A stretch of DNA of 64,000 bases, from contig NZ_RCDI01000004.1 of assembly GCF_003675875.1 (NCBI RefSeq), positions 310,001-374,000 on the forward strand. The letters are read 5' to 3'. The DNA is from Halostella limicola. GTDB taxonomy: Archaea; Halobacteriota; Halobacteria; Halobacteriales; Natronoarchaeaceae. Every line of letters starts with the position of its first letter. Position 1 is the stretch's first letter. Both the position numbers and the translations under genes were made by a program. Shown here piece by piece: positions 43,231-51,819 of this stretch. The notes beneath the pieces are model-generated. The model did not search any database. It was not told the origin of the DNA and was given only the letters and a program-made list of their open reading frames with translations.

Positions 43231-44202
43231 ATGAGCGCCATCGACGTCCTGATACTGCGCGGCGGAACGCACGGGATGCCGGCCGCCGATTACGCGGCCG
43301 AGCTGCGGGACCGACTCCCGGACCACGAGATCGAGGTGGCACGAACGCCTCGAGAGGAGCGAGCCCTCGCCGACGACGCGAGGGTGATCACTTCGACCGA
43401 CCTCGACCCGGACCTGTTAGACGGCGCGTCGAACCTCGAACTGTTCGCCGGTGTCGCGGCAGGGTACGACCACCTGCCGCTCGACGCGCTGTCGGAGCGC
43501 GGCGTCGCCGTCACGAACGCGTCGGGGATCCACGCCCCCAACATCGCGGAGCAGGTGCTCGGCTACGCGTTGCAGCACGCTCGGCGCCTCGACGAGGCCA
43601 GACGGCGGCAGAAGCGCCGCGAGTGGCGGCACTTCCAGGCGGGCGAACTGCACGGAAGCACCGTCACCATCGTCGGTCTCGGCGCGATCGGCAAAGCCGT
43701 CGCGGAGCGCGTCTCGGCGTTCGGCGTGGACACCGTCGGCGTCCGCTACACGCCGGAGAAGGGCGGGCCGACCGACGAAGTCGTCGGGTTCGACGAGGAC
43801 GAGATCCACGACGCGCTGGCCGATACCGACTTCCTCGTCGTCGCGTCGCCGCTGTCGGAGACGACGCGGGGCCTCATCGGGGCCGAGGAGTTCGAGACGC
43901 TCCCGCCGAACGCGTACCTCATCAATGTTGGACGGGGACCGATCGTGGACACCGACGCGCTCCTCGAGGCGCTCCGGAAAAACGCCATCGCCGGCGCGGG
44001 GCTCGACGTCACGGACCCCGAACCGCTCCCGCACGACCACCCGCTGTGGCGGTTCGAGAACGTGAACATCACCCCGCACAACGCCGGGCACAGCCCGGAG
44101 CACTGGGCCCGCCTCGCCGACATCGTCGCCGGGAACGTGCGGCGGTTGGACGCCGGAGACGACCTCTCTGAACTGGAGAACCTAGTCCGCGCGCCCAACT
44201 GA
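43231..44202 (+). CDS. D-isomer-specific 2-hydroxyacid dehydrogenase
   Basis: A 323-residue NAD-dependent dehydrogenase. The NAD fold is VTIVGLGAIGKAVAERV; catalytic Arg in INVGRGPIVDTDALL, Glu in GLDVTDPEPLP and His in NITPHNAGHSPEHW complete the site. It could reduce glyoxylate, hydroxypyruvate or tartronate-type intermediates. The ATG at 43231 is the only one before the first strand. Convergent with the dehydratase gene. Confidence 0.9.
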   Translation: MSAIDVLILRGGTHGMPAADYAAELRDRLPDHEIEVARTPREERALADDARVITSTDLDPDLLDGASNLELFAGVAAGYDHLPLDALSERGVAVTNASGIHAPNIAEQVLGYALQHARRLDEARRRQKRREWRHFQAGELHGSTVTIVGLGAIGKAVAERVSAFGVDTVGVRYTPEKGGPTDEVVGFDEDEIHDALADTDFLVVASPLSETTRGLIGAEEFETLPPNAYLINVGRGPIVDTDALLEALRKNAIAGAGLDVTDPEPLPHDHPLWRFENVNITPHNAGHSPEHWARLADIVAGNVRRLDAGDDLSELENLVRAPN

Positions 44203-44294
44203 AGGGGTCGGCGGGCGGGCCTACGGGGCGGTCCGGTGCGAGATGGCCGTCCCGGTGCGCGAGTCGAATCGGAGATTCGCCGGCTCGATCCGGC

Positions 44295-45527
44295 TCACGC
44301 CGGATCGAACAGCTCCTCGCCCTCGGCCATGTGCTCCTCGACGGCGTCGAGGTCGAGCGTCAGGCCGAGTCCCGGCTCCTCCGGGATCTCCATGTAGCCG
44401 TCCTGTATGAGTTCGTCTTCCTCGACTAAGTCCTCCCACCAGCCGAGCTCGTAGGAGTGGTACTCGACGGCGAGGGAGTTCGGGATCGCGGCCCCGACGT
44501 GTGCGGAGGCCATCGTGCCGATCGGCGAGGAGACGTTGTGCATCGCGACGGGGACGTAGAACATGTCCGCGAGCGTCGCGATCTTCGCCGACTCCCGCAT
44601 CCCGCCGACCTTGGGCACGTCGGGGGCGACGATGTCGACCGCCTGCTCCGTGATGAGCCGGCGCTGGCCGTGGGTCCGGTAGACGTTCTCGCCGACCGCG
44701 ATGGGCGTCCCGGTCGACTGCGTGACCTCGCGCTGGACGTCGTGGTTCTCCGGCGGGACGGGGTCTTCGAGCCACCACACGTCGTACTGTTCGAGTTCCC
44801 GGGCCAGGCGCTTCGCGCTCCCCGCGCTGAACGCCCAGTGGCAGTCGAACGCGGCGTCTGCGTCGTCGCCGACGCGCTCGGTGACCTTCTCCACGATCTC
44901 GGCCTTGTGGTCGATCTCCGGGCCGCGGAGGTGGCGGTTGGCGCGGTCCTTCTCGTGGCCGCTCGGAACGTCGAGGTCGAACTTCAGCGCGTCGAAGCCG
45001 AGTTCGTCGACGACGCGCTCGGCCTCGTCAGCGCAGGCGTCGGGGTCTGCCTCGTCTTCGGTGTGGCAGTCGCAGTAGACGCGCACCTCGTCGCGGTACT
45101 TGCCGCCGAGCAGTTGATAGGCGGGCACGTCCAGGATCTTGCCGGCGGCGTCGTGGAGCGCGAGTTCGATGCCGGAGATGGCGGCGATGTCCTTGCCGGC
45201 GATCGAGCCCTCCCCGGACATCTTCTGGACCATGTGCTCGTAGAGGCGGTCGATGTCGAGCGGGTTCTCCCCGACGACGAACGGCGTGAGCCGTTCGATG
45301 ATCTCGGAGAGCGCGCCGCCCCAGTACGCTTCCCCGTTGCCGACGACGCCGGCATCGGTGTAGACGCGCACCAGCGTCCAGGGGTAGTTGCCGTCGACGA
45401 TCGTCGTCTGTACGTCCGTGATCTCCACGTCGCGGTCGCCGCGGGACTTGGTCACGCCCATCGTCTCCGCGGACAGATCGCGCATAGTGTACTCCGCGTT
45501 CGGATCAGAGAGATGTCTGTAGTCCAT
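44295..45527 (-). CDS. xylonate/gluconate-type dehydratase (enolase superfamily)
   Basis: A 410-residue acid-sugar dehydratase resembling haloarchaeal XacD/gluconate dehydratase. The opening MDYRHLSDPNAEYTMRDLSA is the haloarchaeal group's own N-terminus; ALKFDLDVPSGHEKDR holds the Lys-x-Asp base, DCHWAFSAG the Asp/His pair, WLEDPVPPENHD and VGENVYRTHGQ the Glu ligands, VAMHNVSSPIGTMAS the His acid. It should dehydrate a pentonate or hexonate to a 2-keto-3-deoxy acid. It follows the zinc dehydrogenase gene at 75 bases, probably in one unit. Confidence 0.9.
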   Translation of the reverse strand: MDYRHLSDPNAEYTMRDLSAETMGVTKSRGDRDVEITDVQTTIVDGNYPWTLVRVYTDAGVVGNGEAYWGGALSEIIERLTPFVVGENPLDIDRLYEHMVQKMSGEGSIAGKDIAAISGIELALHDAAGKILDVPAYQLLGGKYRDEVRVYCDCHTEDEADPDACADEAERVVDELGFDALKFDLDVPSGHEKDRANRHLRGPEIDHKAEIVEKVTERVGDDADAAFDCHWAFSAGSAKRLARELEQYDVWWLEDPVPPENHDVQREVTQSTGTPIAVGENVYRTHGQRRLITEQAVDIVAPDVPKVGGMRESAKIATLADMFYVPVAMHNVSSPIGTMASAHVGAAIPNSLAVEYHSYELGWWEDLVEEDELIQDGYMEIPEEPGLGLTLDLDAVEEHMAEGEELFDPA

Positions 45528-45602
45528 CAGCGTCCGTAGATCACGGGCGGTGCTCCTAAAACTTCCGCAGCAGGGTCGGGGTGATCCCCCGATGCGGTCG
45601 AC

Positions 45603-46646
45603 TCAGTCGCGCAGGACCGAGGCATCGAACACAGGCTTGCAGGTGCCACCCCGCAGGAACGTCTCGAACGCCTCGTCCGCGTCCAGCAGGCTGAACCGGT
45701 CGTCGAGGAACGTCTCGTGGTCGACGTCGCCGGCTTCGATCATTCGGAGCGACCGCTCGAAGTCGTCGTACATCGAGGCGTACGAGCACTGGAGGTCGAT
45801 CTCCGAGCGGACGAGCGGGGAGTACTCCATCGTCGTCTCGCCGGTCTGGCCGACGAGGACGATCTGGCCGCCCTTTCGCACCTCGTCGACGGCCATCGTC
45901 AGCCCGGACGGATGGCCGGTCGTGTCGAAGACGACGTCGTAGCCGACGCCGTCGGTCAGTTCGTCCCGATAGGCGTCCAGGTCGTCGGCCTCCACGTTGA
46001 CCGTCTCGAAGCCGAGGTCCTCCGCGAGGGGGAGGCGGTAATCGGCGTCTCGCCCGACGCCGGCGACGACCACCTCGCCGCCCTGCGCGTCCGCGATCTG
46101 GGCCGTCAGCTGGCCGATCGGCCCGGGGCCGGCGACCATGACGCGGTCGCCGGGGCTCACCCGCGAGTTCTCGATGACGGCGCGAGCGCCGATGCTCGTC
46201 GGTTCGACCAGCGCGGCGTGGCGCGGGTCGACACCGTCCGGGACCGCGTGGAGAGCCGTCTCCGGGACGGCGATGTACCCCGCGTACGCGCCGTCGTGAT
46301 CGACGCCCGTGATCACGGCGTTCTGACAGACGTTCTCCTCCCCGACCTCGCACTGATAGCAGTCGCCGCAGCCGCGGATCGGTCGCTCGACCACGCGGTC
46401 GCCGACCGAGAACTTCGCGACGGCGTCGCCGACTTCGACGACGCGCCCGGTGTACTCGTGCCCGATGACGTTGGGAAGGTCCATCCGCTCGAACGCAGAC
46501 TCGAACTCGTAGATGCCCGCGTCGCTCCCGCAGAGCCCGGCGTAGTCGACCTCGATAAGCGCCTCGTCGGCCGCCGGCTTCGGTCGGTCGCGGTCGACGA
46601 GTTCCACGGCTCCGCTGCTGCGACCCGTTTTGGCAAGTGCGCGCAT
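45603..46646 (-). CDS. zinc-dependent alcohol/sugar dehydrogenase
   Basis: A 347-residue medium-chain enzyme with catalytic zinc ligands in GLCGSDAGIYEFE and IGHEYTGRV, structural Cys set CGDCYQCEVGEENVC and NAD fold VMVAGPGPIGQLTA. It shares the same ending (FLRGGTCKPVFDAS) and most of its length with the copy at 54749, so these are paralogues. It is upstream of the xylonate-type dehydratase and may supply its aldonate or process the product. Confidence 0.88.
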   Translation of the reverse strand: MRALAKTGRSSGAVELVDRDRPKPAADEALIEVDYAGLCGSDAGIYEFESAFERMDLPNVIGHEYTGRVVEVGDAVAKFSVGDRVVERPIRGCGDCYQCEVGEENVCQNAVITGVDHDGAYAGYIAVPETALHAVPDGVDPRHAALVEPTSIGARAVIENSRVSPGDRVMVAGPGPIGQLTAQIADAQGGEVVVAGVGRDADYRLPLAEDLGFETVNVEADDLDAYRDELTDGVGYDVVFDTTGHPSGLTMAVDEVRKGGQIVLVGQTGETTMEYSPLVRSEIDLQCSYASMYDDFERSLRMIEAGDVDHETFLDDRFSLLDADEAFETFLRGGTCKPVFDASVLRD

Positions 46647-46787
46647 ATCCACTGGTTCTCCGCACTGGCGGTAGAAGGTTACGGAGTCCGCCGCTCGGAC
46701 CGCACTGGTCGGTCGACGGTACCGTCGTGCCGCCGATCCGGTTCCCCACCAGCAAGAGTAAAGGAGCGCGACCGAGTCGTCGCGACC

Positions 46788-47561
46788 ATGACGGAGTACG
46801 AACACAGCCCGGTAACGGTCGAGGGGAAGCGGGCGGTCGTCGTCGGCGGGACGAGCGGCATCGGACAGGCCATCGCGCTCGGGTTCGCGAGCGAGGGCGC
46901 GGACGTCGTCGCGACCAGTCGCGACGAGGGGAGAGTCGCGGAGACGGCGGCGATGATCGAGGACCGCGGCGCGGAGACCGCGCGGGTGACCTGCGACGTG
47001 ACCGACCCCGACTCGCTGGAGCGGGTCCGCGATCGGGCGGAGGACGAACTCGGCGGTATCGACGTCGTCGTCGCGTCTCAGGGGGCGATCTCCCGGGAGT
47101 CGGTCGCGGACATCTCCGACGAGGACTGGGACTTCGTCACGGACGTGGCGCTCGACGGCGTCCGCCGCGTCACGCAGGCGTTCGCGCCGGCGATGGCAGA
47201 CGGCGGCAGCATCGTCAACGTCTCCTCGCTCGCCGCCAGGCTCTCGATGGCGAACTTGCCCGCCTACTCTGCGGCGAAAGGCGGCGTCGAAGCGTTCACC
47301 CGAGCGGCGGCCAAGGAACTCGCGCCCGAACTGAGGGTCAACGCCGTCGCCCCCGGGTTCGTCATCACTCCGCAGAACGAGGACACGTACGCCGAAGGGA
47401 CCGAGAAGCGCGAGCGAATCGACGAGCGGACGCCCATGGGCCGGGTTGCGGACCGAGGGGAGATCGTCGGCGCGGCGGTGTACCTCGCCAGCGACGCCGC
47501 CTCCTACGTCACCGGTGAGGTCGTCACGGTCGACGGTGGGTTCGCCGACAGCGCGTTCTGA
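46788..47561 (+). CDS. SDR-family oxidoreductase
   Basis: A 257-residue SDR: VVVGGTSGIGQAIALG, SQGAISRE in place of the usual NNAG loop, Ser-Tyr-Lys in NVSSLAARLSMANLPAYSAAK, and GEVVTVDGGF at the end. Replacement of NNAG by ASQGA is unusual but occurs in the family. It diverges from the zinc dehydrogenase, with AGAGTAAAGG-type promoter sequence about 30 bases before the ATG. Confidence 0.88.
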   Translation: MTEYEHSPVTVEGKRAVVVGGTSGIGQAIALGFASEGADVVATSRDEGRVAETAAMIEDRGAETARVTCDVTDPDSLERVRDRAEDELGGIDVVVASQGAISRESVADISDEDWDFVTDVALDGVRRVTQAFAPAMADGGSIVNVSSLAARLSMANLPAYSAAKGGVEAFTRAAAKELAPELRVNAVAPGFVITPQNEDTYAEGTEKRERIDERTPMGRVADRGEIVGAAVYLASDAASYVTGEVVTVDGGFADSAF

Positions 47562-47627
47562 GCGGTCGTCGGTGTTCGTTATTGATGAATACTCGTTCGC
47601 GAAAATTCGGCCATTCACCCTCCGGCC

Positions 47628-48392
47628 TCAGGCGTAGGTGAGGTTCAGTTCGATGACGTTCGCCGCGCTCTTCAGCATCTGCGGCAGTTCGGTCTCGAAG
47701 CGCTCGCCCTGCATGCGGCTCGTCGGCCCCGCGACGCTGATCGCGCCGACCGGCCGGTCGTCGAGGTCCAGAATCGGGACGGCGACGCAGCAGAGCCCGC
47801 CGATCCGTTCCTCGCGGTCGAACGCGACGCCACGTTCGCGGACCGCGGCCAGCTCGGAGGCGAGTTCGTCGCGGTCGGTGATGGTTCGCTCGGTCTCCGC
47901 CGACATCCCGTGCCCGTCGAGGATGGCGTCGACGCGTTCTTCCGGCATGTGCGAAAGGATCGCCTTTCCGAGGGCGGTGTTGTGCAGCGACACGCGGTGG
48001 CCCGTGCTCGCCGCGACGTTGACGGCCTGGTCGCCCCGCACCCGACAGACGTACACGCCCTGCCCGTGCTCCTCGACGAGCAGGTTGACGAGCTCGCCCG
48101 TCTCGTCGGCGATCGACTCCAGTTCGGGGCGCGCCGTCTCGTAGAGGTCGTTGCGCTGGCGCGCGTACCGCCCCAGGTCGAGAAACCGGAGCCCGACGTA
48201 GTACTCCGACCCCTCCTTGACGACGTACTCCTCCTGTTCGAGCGTGCTGAGGTAGTTGTACGCGCTGCTTTTCGGCAGGTCGAGCTCGTCCGCGAGCTCG
48301 GTCACGCCGGCCCCGTCGAGCCGTCGCAGCGTCTGCAGGACCTCGAACGTCGTCACGACGGATTTCACCGGGTTGTTCGCTTCCGATCCCAT
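47628..48392 (-). CDS. IclR-family transcriptional regulator
   Basis: A 254-residue IclR protein with HTH GVTELADELDLPKSSAYNYL and effector domain (NTALGKAILSHMPEERVDAI; CVAVPILDLDDRPVGAISVAG). It lies convergent to an SDR in the middle of the sugar-acid cluster. The TATA element TATTTATG is about 25 bases ahead of its start. Confidence 0.9.
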   Translation of the reverse strand: MGSEANNPVKSVVTTFEVLQTLRRLDGAGVTELADELDLPKSSAYNYLSTLEQEEYVVKEGSEYYVGLRFLDLGRYARQRNDLYETARPELESIADETGELVNLLVEEHGQGVYVCRVRGDQAVNVAASTGHRVSLHNTALGKAILSHMPEERVDAILDGHGMSAETERTITDRDELASELAAVRERGVAFDREERIGGLCCVAVPILDLDDRPVGAISVAGPTSRMQGERFETELPQMLKSAANVIELNLTYA

Positions 48393-48526
48393 GCTCTTCC
48401 GTTATCGGCGTTTCCCATAAATAGCTACGTGTTCTTCTCTCACGAACGGTTGCGTGCGAACGTCGGTCAAACGGTCGAACGCCGTTGCGTCTCGTTACGT
48501 CTCAGGAGAACAGTCCTCAGAAGTGC

Positions 48527-48543
48527 GTTCACCTATAGTGAAC
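48527..48543. promoter_or_regulatory. perfect inverted repeat GTTCAC-CTATA-GTGAAC
   Basis: Six-bp arms with a five-base centre, about 140 bases upstream of the IclR gene starting at 48392 and beyond its TATA box. Possible binding site for this IclR or another dimeric protein. Confidence 0.35.
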
Positions 48544-48676
48544 ATTTTCCTGAATAGTGGTGCGATCACCTCTGTTCTTACAGCCCTATTTCTGTAAAGG
48601 GTGTGCAGAGAGCGGATCGCGAAGAGGCCCGAGAGACAGCGGAGAGCCGGATCGCCGCGACCGAGCGCAGAGAGAA

Positions 48677-49996
48677 TCACCAGTCGTGTCCGCACGCGCA
48701 CTCTCCGATACAGTACGACGTGCCCGAGTCCGAGTCGACCGCGAGGGTCGCTAATCGCTTCAATCGGTTGCCGGACCCGCTACCGGCTGGTCGGATTCCG
48801 GCCGCCGTGGCGCCGTAGGGGTCCGGTCCGACCTCGATCCTCTCGGTGACCTCCCGTGCCTCGTGGTCGACGACGGCGACCTCGTCGCTCGTCTGGACAG
48901 GGACGTACAGTTTCTCGTGGGCCGGCCCCCACGTCCCGACGAAGGCCTGCCCCCCGAGGTCGAGACGCTTCGCCACCGCTTCGCCCTCCACGTCGATCAC
49001 GCTGACGTCCTCGGTGTCGGGTGTGAACACGTAGCCGATGTCGCCGTCCGGGCCGATCTCGCTGGTGAGCGGCAGGTGGCCGAGGCCGTCGTCGCTCGTC
49101 AGGCGAGCCACCTCCCGCGGCGTCTCCGGATCGCTCACGTCCCAGATGCTCTCCGTTCCGGTCTCCCCCTCGTTGTTCTCGATGAGCAGCGTCTCGCCGT
49201 CCATCGCGGCAGTACCCATCCACGGCGCCGGGGGAGTCCCCTCCTCGACGGGGTCGACCGCGACCTGCGTCGCTATCTCGAACGACTCGACGTCGAGGAC
49301 AGTGAGCGTGTCGCCGTAGAGGTCCGGCACGTAGGCGTACTCCCCGTCCGGATGGATCGTGACGTCGCACGGCCCCGGCCCCGGCCCCTCTCTGTCGCCG
49401 CGACCGCCCTCGTCCGCGCGGTCGATCCGCGCCGTCACCTCGCCGAAGGTGTCCGACGCTGGATCCGCGTCGATCCGGTACTGCTCGTGGCTGGGCTCCC
49501 GAGCGCTCACGACGAGGTGCTTCCCGTCGGGCGTCAGTTCCTGCCAGTTCGCCCCGGACCCGGTGTCCACCGAGGCGACCTCGGAGAGCGACCCGACCTC
49601 GACGGCGCGGACCCCCTCGTCCACGTTGAGCCAGAGCGGATCGCTCGGCTCCTCCGTGATACCCGGCGCGTACTGGTTCGAGGGGAACGAGGCGGTCAGT
49701 GACAGCTGACGGGTCGCGACCACCGCGTCGTCAGTCGCGTCGACGACGCTCACCGTCCTGTCGCCCGTGTTGAACACGAACACCGAGTCCGCCTCGGTGA
49801 CGCCGTCGTCGCCGGAACTCCCGCCGCTGTCGTCCGATCCCCCGGAGTCCCCTTCACTGGACCCACTGTTCGCGCAGCCGGCGGCCGCCGCGCCTGCGGC
49901 CGCCGAACCGGCAAGCATCGTCCGTCGCGAAACGCCCGCGGAGCGGTTTTCCCCGTCCCCGTTCGGGAAGAGCACGTCGTCCGATCGTTCGTCCAT
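48677..49996 (-). CDS. Tat-exported beta-propeller lipoprotein with Cys-rich tail
   Basis: A 439-residue protein. The Tat signal is GVSRRTMLAGSAAAGAAAAGC, ending in a lipobox; then a Ser/Gly/Asp-rich linker. Residues 70-400 show seven YVTN/YncE-like blades (VFVFNTGDRTVSVVDATDDA, YVFTPDTEDVSVIDVEGEA). The tail ends YCIGECACGHDW, three Cys and one His within ten residues, unusual for this fold and a possible metal or haem site. Substrate unknown. Confidence 0.8.
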   Translation of the reverse strand: MDERSDDVLFPNGDGENRSAGVSRRTMLAGSAAAGAAAAGCANSGSSEGDSGGSDDSGGSSGDDGVTEADSVFVFNTGDRTVSVVDATDDAVVATRQLSLTASFPSNQYAPGITEEPSDPLWLNVDEGVRAVEVGSLSEVASVDTGSGANWQELTPDGKHLVVSAREPSHEQYRIDADPASDTFGEVTARIDRADEGGRGDREGPGPGPCDVTIHPDGEYAYVPDLYGDTLTVLDVESFEIATQVAVDPVEEGTPPAPWMGTAAMDGETLLIENNEGETGTESIWDVSDPETPREVARLTSDDGLGHLPLTSEIGPDGDIGYVFTPDTEDVSVIDVEGEAVAKRLDLGGQAFVGTWGPAHEKLYVPVQTSDEVAVVDHEAREVTERIEVGPDPYGATAAGIRPAGSGSGNRLKRLATLAVDSDSGTSYCIGECACGHDW

Positions 49997-50106
49997 ATGC
50001 GTGATACGGTACCGAGAGACAAAACAGTGGTCCCCGCTGGCGCAGCGGTCGCCCGACCGCAGGTTGGATCGAACGACAGAAAAGGGCGAGCGTACTCCGG
50101 CCCGGT

Positions 50107-51015
50107 ATGGAAGTGCTGGGACGGCTGCTCGCGCTGCTCGCGTTGCTGCTGACGGGGACCGGTCTGCGCGCGGCGGGCGTCCTGAACGAGGCGCGGACCG
50201 ACTGGCTGAACGCGGTGGCCTACTACGTCGCTCTCCCGGCGCTGATCTTCGTCGCCACGTACGACCGATCGGTCGCCGACCTGCTCACTCCGGCGCTGCT
50301 CGTCGGCCTCCTGGTCGTCCTGTTCGGGACGGCGGCGCTGGCGTGGGTAGTCCACCGAAACCTCCCCTCGCGGCCCCGGCGGAGCGTGGCGGTCATCCAG
50401 TCGTACCACTCGAACCTGGGCTATCTGGGCCTCCCGCTCGTCGCGGCGACCTTCGACGGCGACGTGACCGCCGTGGCGAGCGTGGTCCTCGGCGTCGTGT
50501 CGCTCGTCCAGGTCCCGCTGACGGTGTTCGTCCTCGTCGGCGTCAACGACGCGGACGCCGCCTTCGGTCACGAGCTCCGCCGCCTAGCGACGAACCCCGT
50601 CCTCGCCGCGCTGGTCGGCGGGCTCGCCGTCGGCTCTGCCGGACTCGCGGTCCCCTCGCCTGTCGCCGCGGGGCTCGACGCTCTGGGTACGCTCTCCCTG
50701 CCGCTGGCGCTGCTTTGCGTCGGCGCCTCTCTCGACCTCGACCTCCCGTCGGTTGATTACGGCACCACCGCCGCCGTCATCGCGGTCAAGATGGGCTGGA
50801 TGCCGCTGCTCGCGTGGGCCGTCTTCTCCGTGCTCGGCGTCGATACCGCGACGTTCACCGCGAGCGTCGTGATGCTCGGCACGCCGACCGCAGTGTCGAC
50901 GTACGTCTTCGCGAACGAACTCGGCGGCGACGAGGAGTTCGCGTCGCTGAACGTGTTCGTCACGACGCTCGCTTCCGTCGGGACGCTGTTTCTCCTCATC
51001 GAACTCGTCGGCTGA
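50107..51015 (+). CDS. AEC-family (auxin efflux carrier-like) transporter
   Basis: A 302-residue membrane protein with ten predicted segments in two five-segment halves; PALIFVATYDRSVADLL and the GLPLVAATFDG region carry the family's conserved turns, and the C-terminal half has MLGTPTAVSTYVFANELGG. Such proteins export organic anions such as malonate, malate or lactate. It starts near the divergent beta-propeller gene. Confidence 0.87.
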   Translation: MEVLGRLLALLALLLTGTGLRAAGVLNEARTDWLNAVAYYVALPALIFVATYDRSVADLLTPALLVGLLVVLFGTAALAWVVHRNLPSRPRRSVAVIQSYHSNLGYLGLPLVAATFDGDVTAVASVVLGVVSLVQVPLTVFVLVGVNDADAAFGHELRRLATNPVLAALVGGLAVGSAGLAVPSPVAAGLDALGTLSLPLALLCVGASLDLDLPSVDYGTTAAVIAVKMGWMPLLAWAVFSVLGVDTATFTASVVMLGTPTAVSTYVFANELGGDEEFASLNVFVTTLASVGTLFLLIELVG

Positions 51016-51085
51016 ACGGGCGGTACTGTCTGAGCGGGCAGCCACGGGGGCCAGCCGGCAAGTACCGCGGTCGCCGCTGGAGACA

Positions 51086-51214
51086 CACCTCTATCGATTT
51101 GTTCCGTCGCCGGGGATCTGGACCGTACGCCGCGCTCTACGGCGTCGACTCGTGCCGCGGTCGTCTCCACGAAACCCGCAGATTGCGAGACCTTCGAACT
51201 AATCGATAGAGGTG
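51086..51214. mobile_element. 129-bp element with 14-bp perfect terminal inverted repeats (MITE-like)
   Basis: CACCTCTATCGATT (51086-51099) is exactly matched in inverse by AATCGATAGAGGTG (51201-51214). The 101 bases between carry no ORF. No target-site duplication is visible at the flanks. Size, location in a gene-free gap and perfect ends resemble a miniature inverted-repeat element. Confidence 0.4.
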
Positions 51215-51351
51215 CGTCGGCGGGACTACGACTAGGTCTCGCTGGCCACCCGATCTCCCGAGGGGTTCGAACAGTGTCCGTCGCGGATCCGGAACTGGCT
51301 ATTTAGTGATACATCCGAACGACCATGTAGCATCGCATAGTTGCGTCACGC

Positions 51352-51516
51352 ATGACCGCCACAACGTACGACTGCACCTGCGGCGCGACCCTCCGATTCA
51401 AGCAGGACCTCGCGAAGGAGCAGGGCGTTCCCTACCCGACGTGGAAGTGCCGGCAGTGCGGCACGCCAGTCCCGGGGACGGTCGCCGAGAAGTTGCGGCA
51501 TCAGCATCCGTCGTAA
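51352..51516 (+). CDS. small zinc-binding protein, 54 aa
   Basis: Begins ATGACCGCCAC; the protein has DCTCGATLRFK, then WKCRQCGTPVPG, giving a C-x-C and C-x2-C zinc ribbon, and ends RHQHPS. It resembles small haloarchaeal zinc-ribbon proteins. No partner gene is coupled; the transcript may start at the TATA-like TATTTAG about 50 bases upstream. Confidence 0.6.
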   Translation: MTATTYDCTCGATLRFKQDLAKEQGVPYPTWKCRQCGTPVPGTVAEKLRHQHPS

Positions 51517-51819
51517 CTGCCCGGCCCCTCCAGCACTATCTCTGTCGACGGTTTCGTGGGCGCCGAACCGACGTTCTCCCACGGAAATAGATGTCCAGAT
51601 GGGTTGAACGGCCCCGTCGCGATCGTCCGCTCGTCGGAGGCTGTTCCTTACAAAAATAGTATCGTAATACGATGAAAGCGGAGTCGCGTAACCGAAGGCG
51701 GAGTTCGCTCAAGACGTCGCCGGGGTGTCGGGGTTTGGGGCTCGGACAGACTGGACAGCGTTCAATACGGTTGAACACTACGTATCGTGACGATCCACAT
51801 CCATCCGGACGCCGACGAG
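51517..51819. other. 303-base gap with two palindromes
   Basis: ATCGTA-A-TACGAT (51661-51673) and GTTCAA-TACGG-TTGAAC (51760-51776) are both perfect inverted repeats. The second begins about 45 bases beyond the end of the lactate-racemase homologue (minus strand) and may end its transcript. No gene is supported here. Confidence 0.4.
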
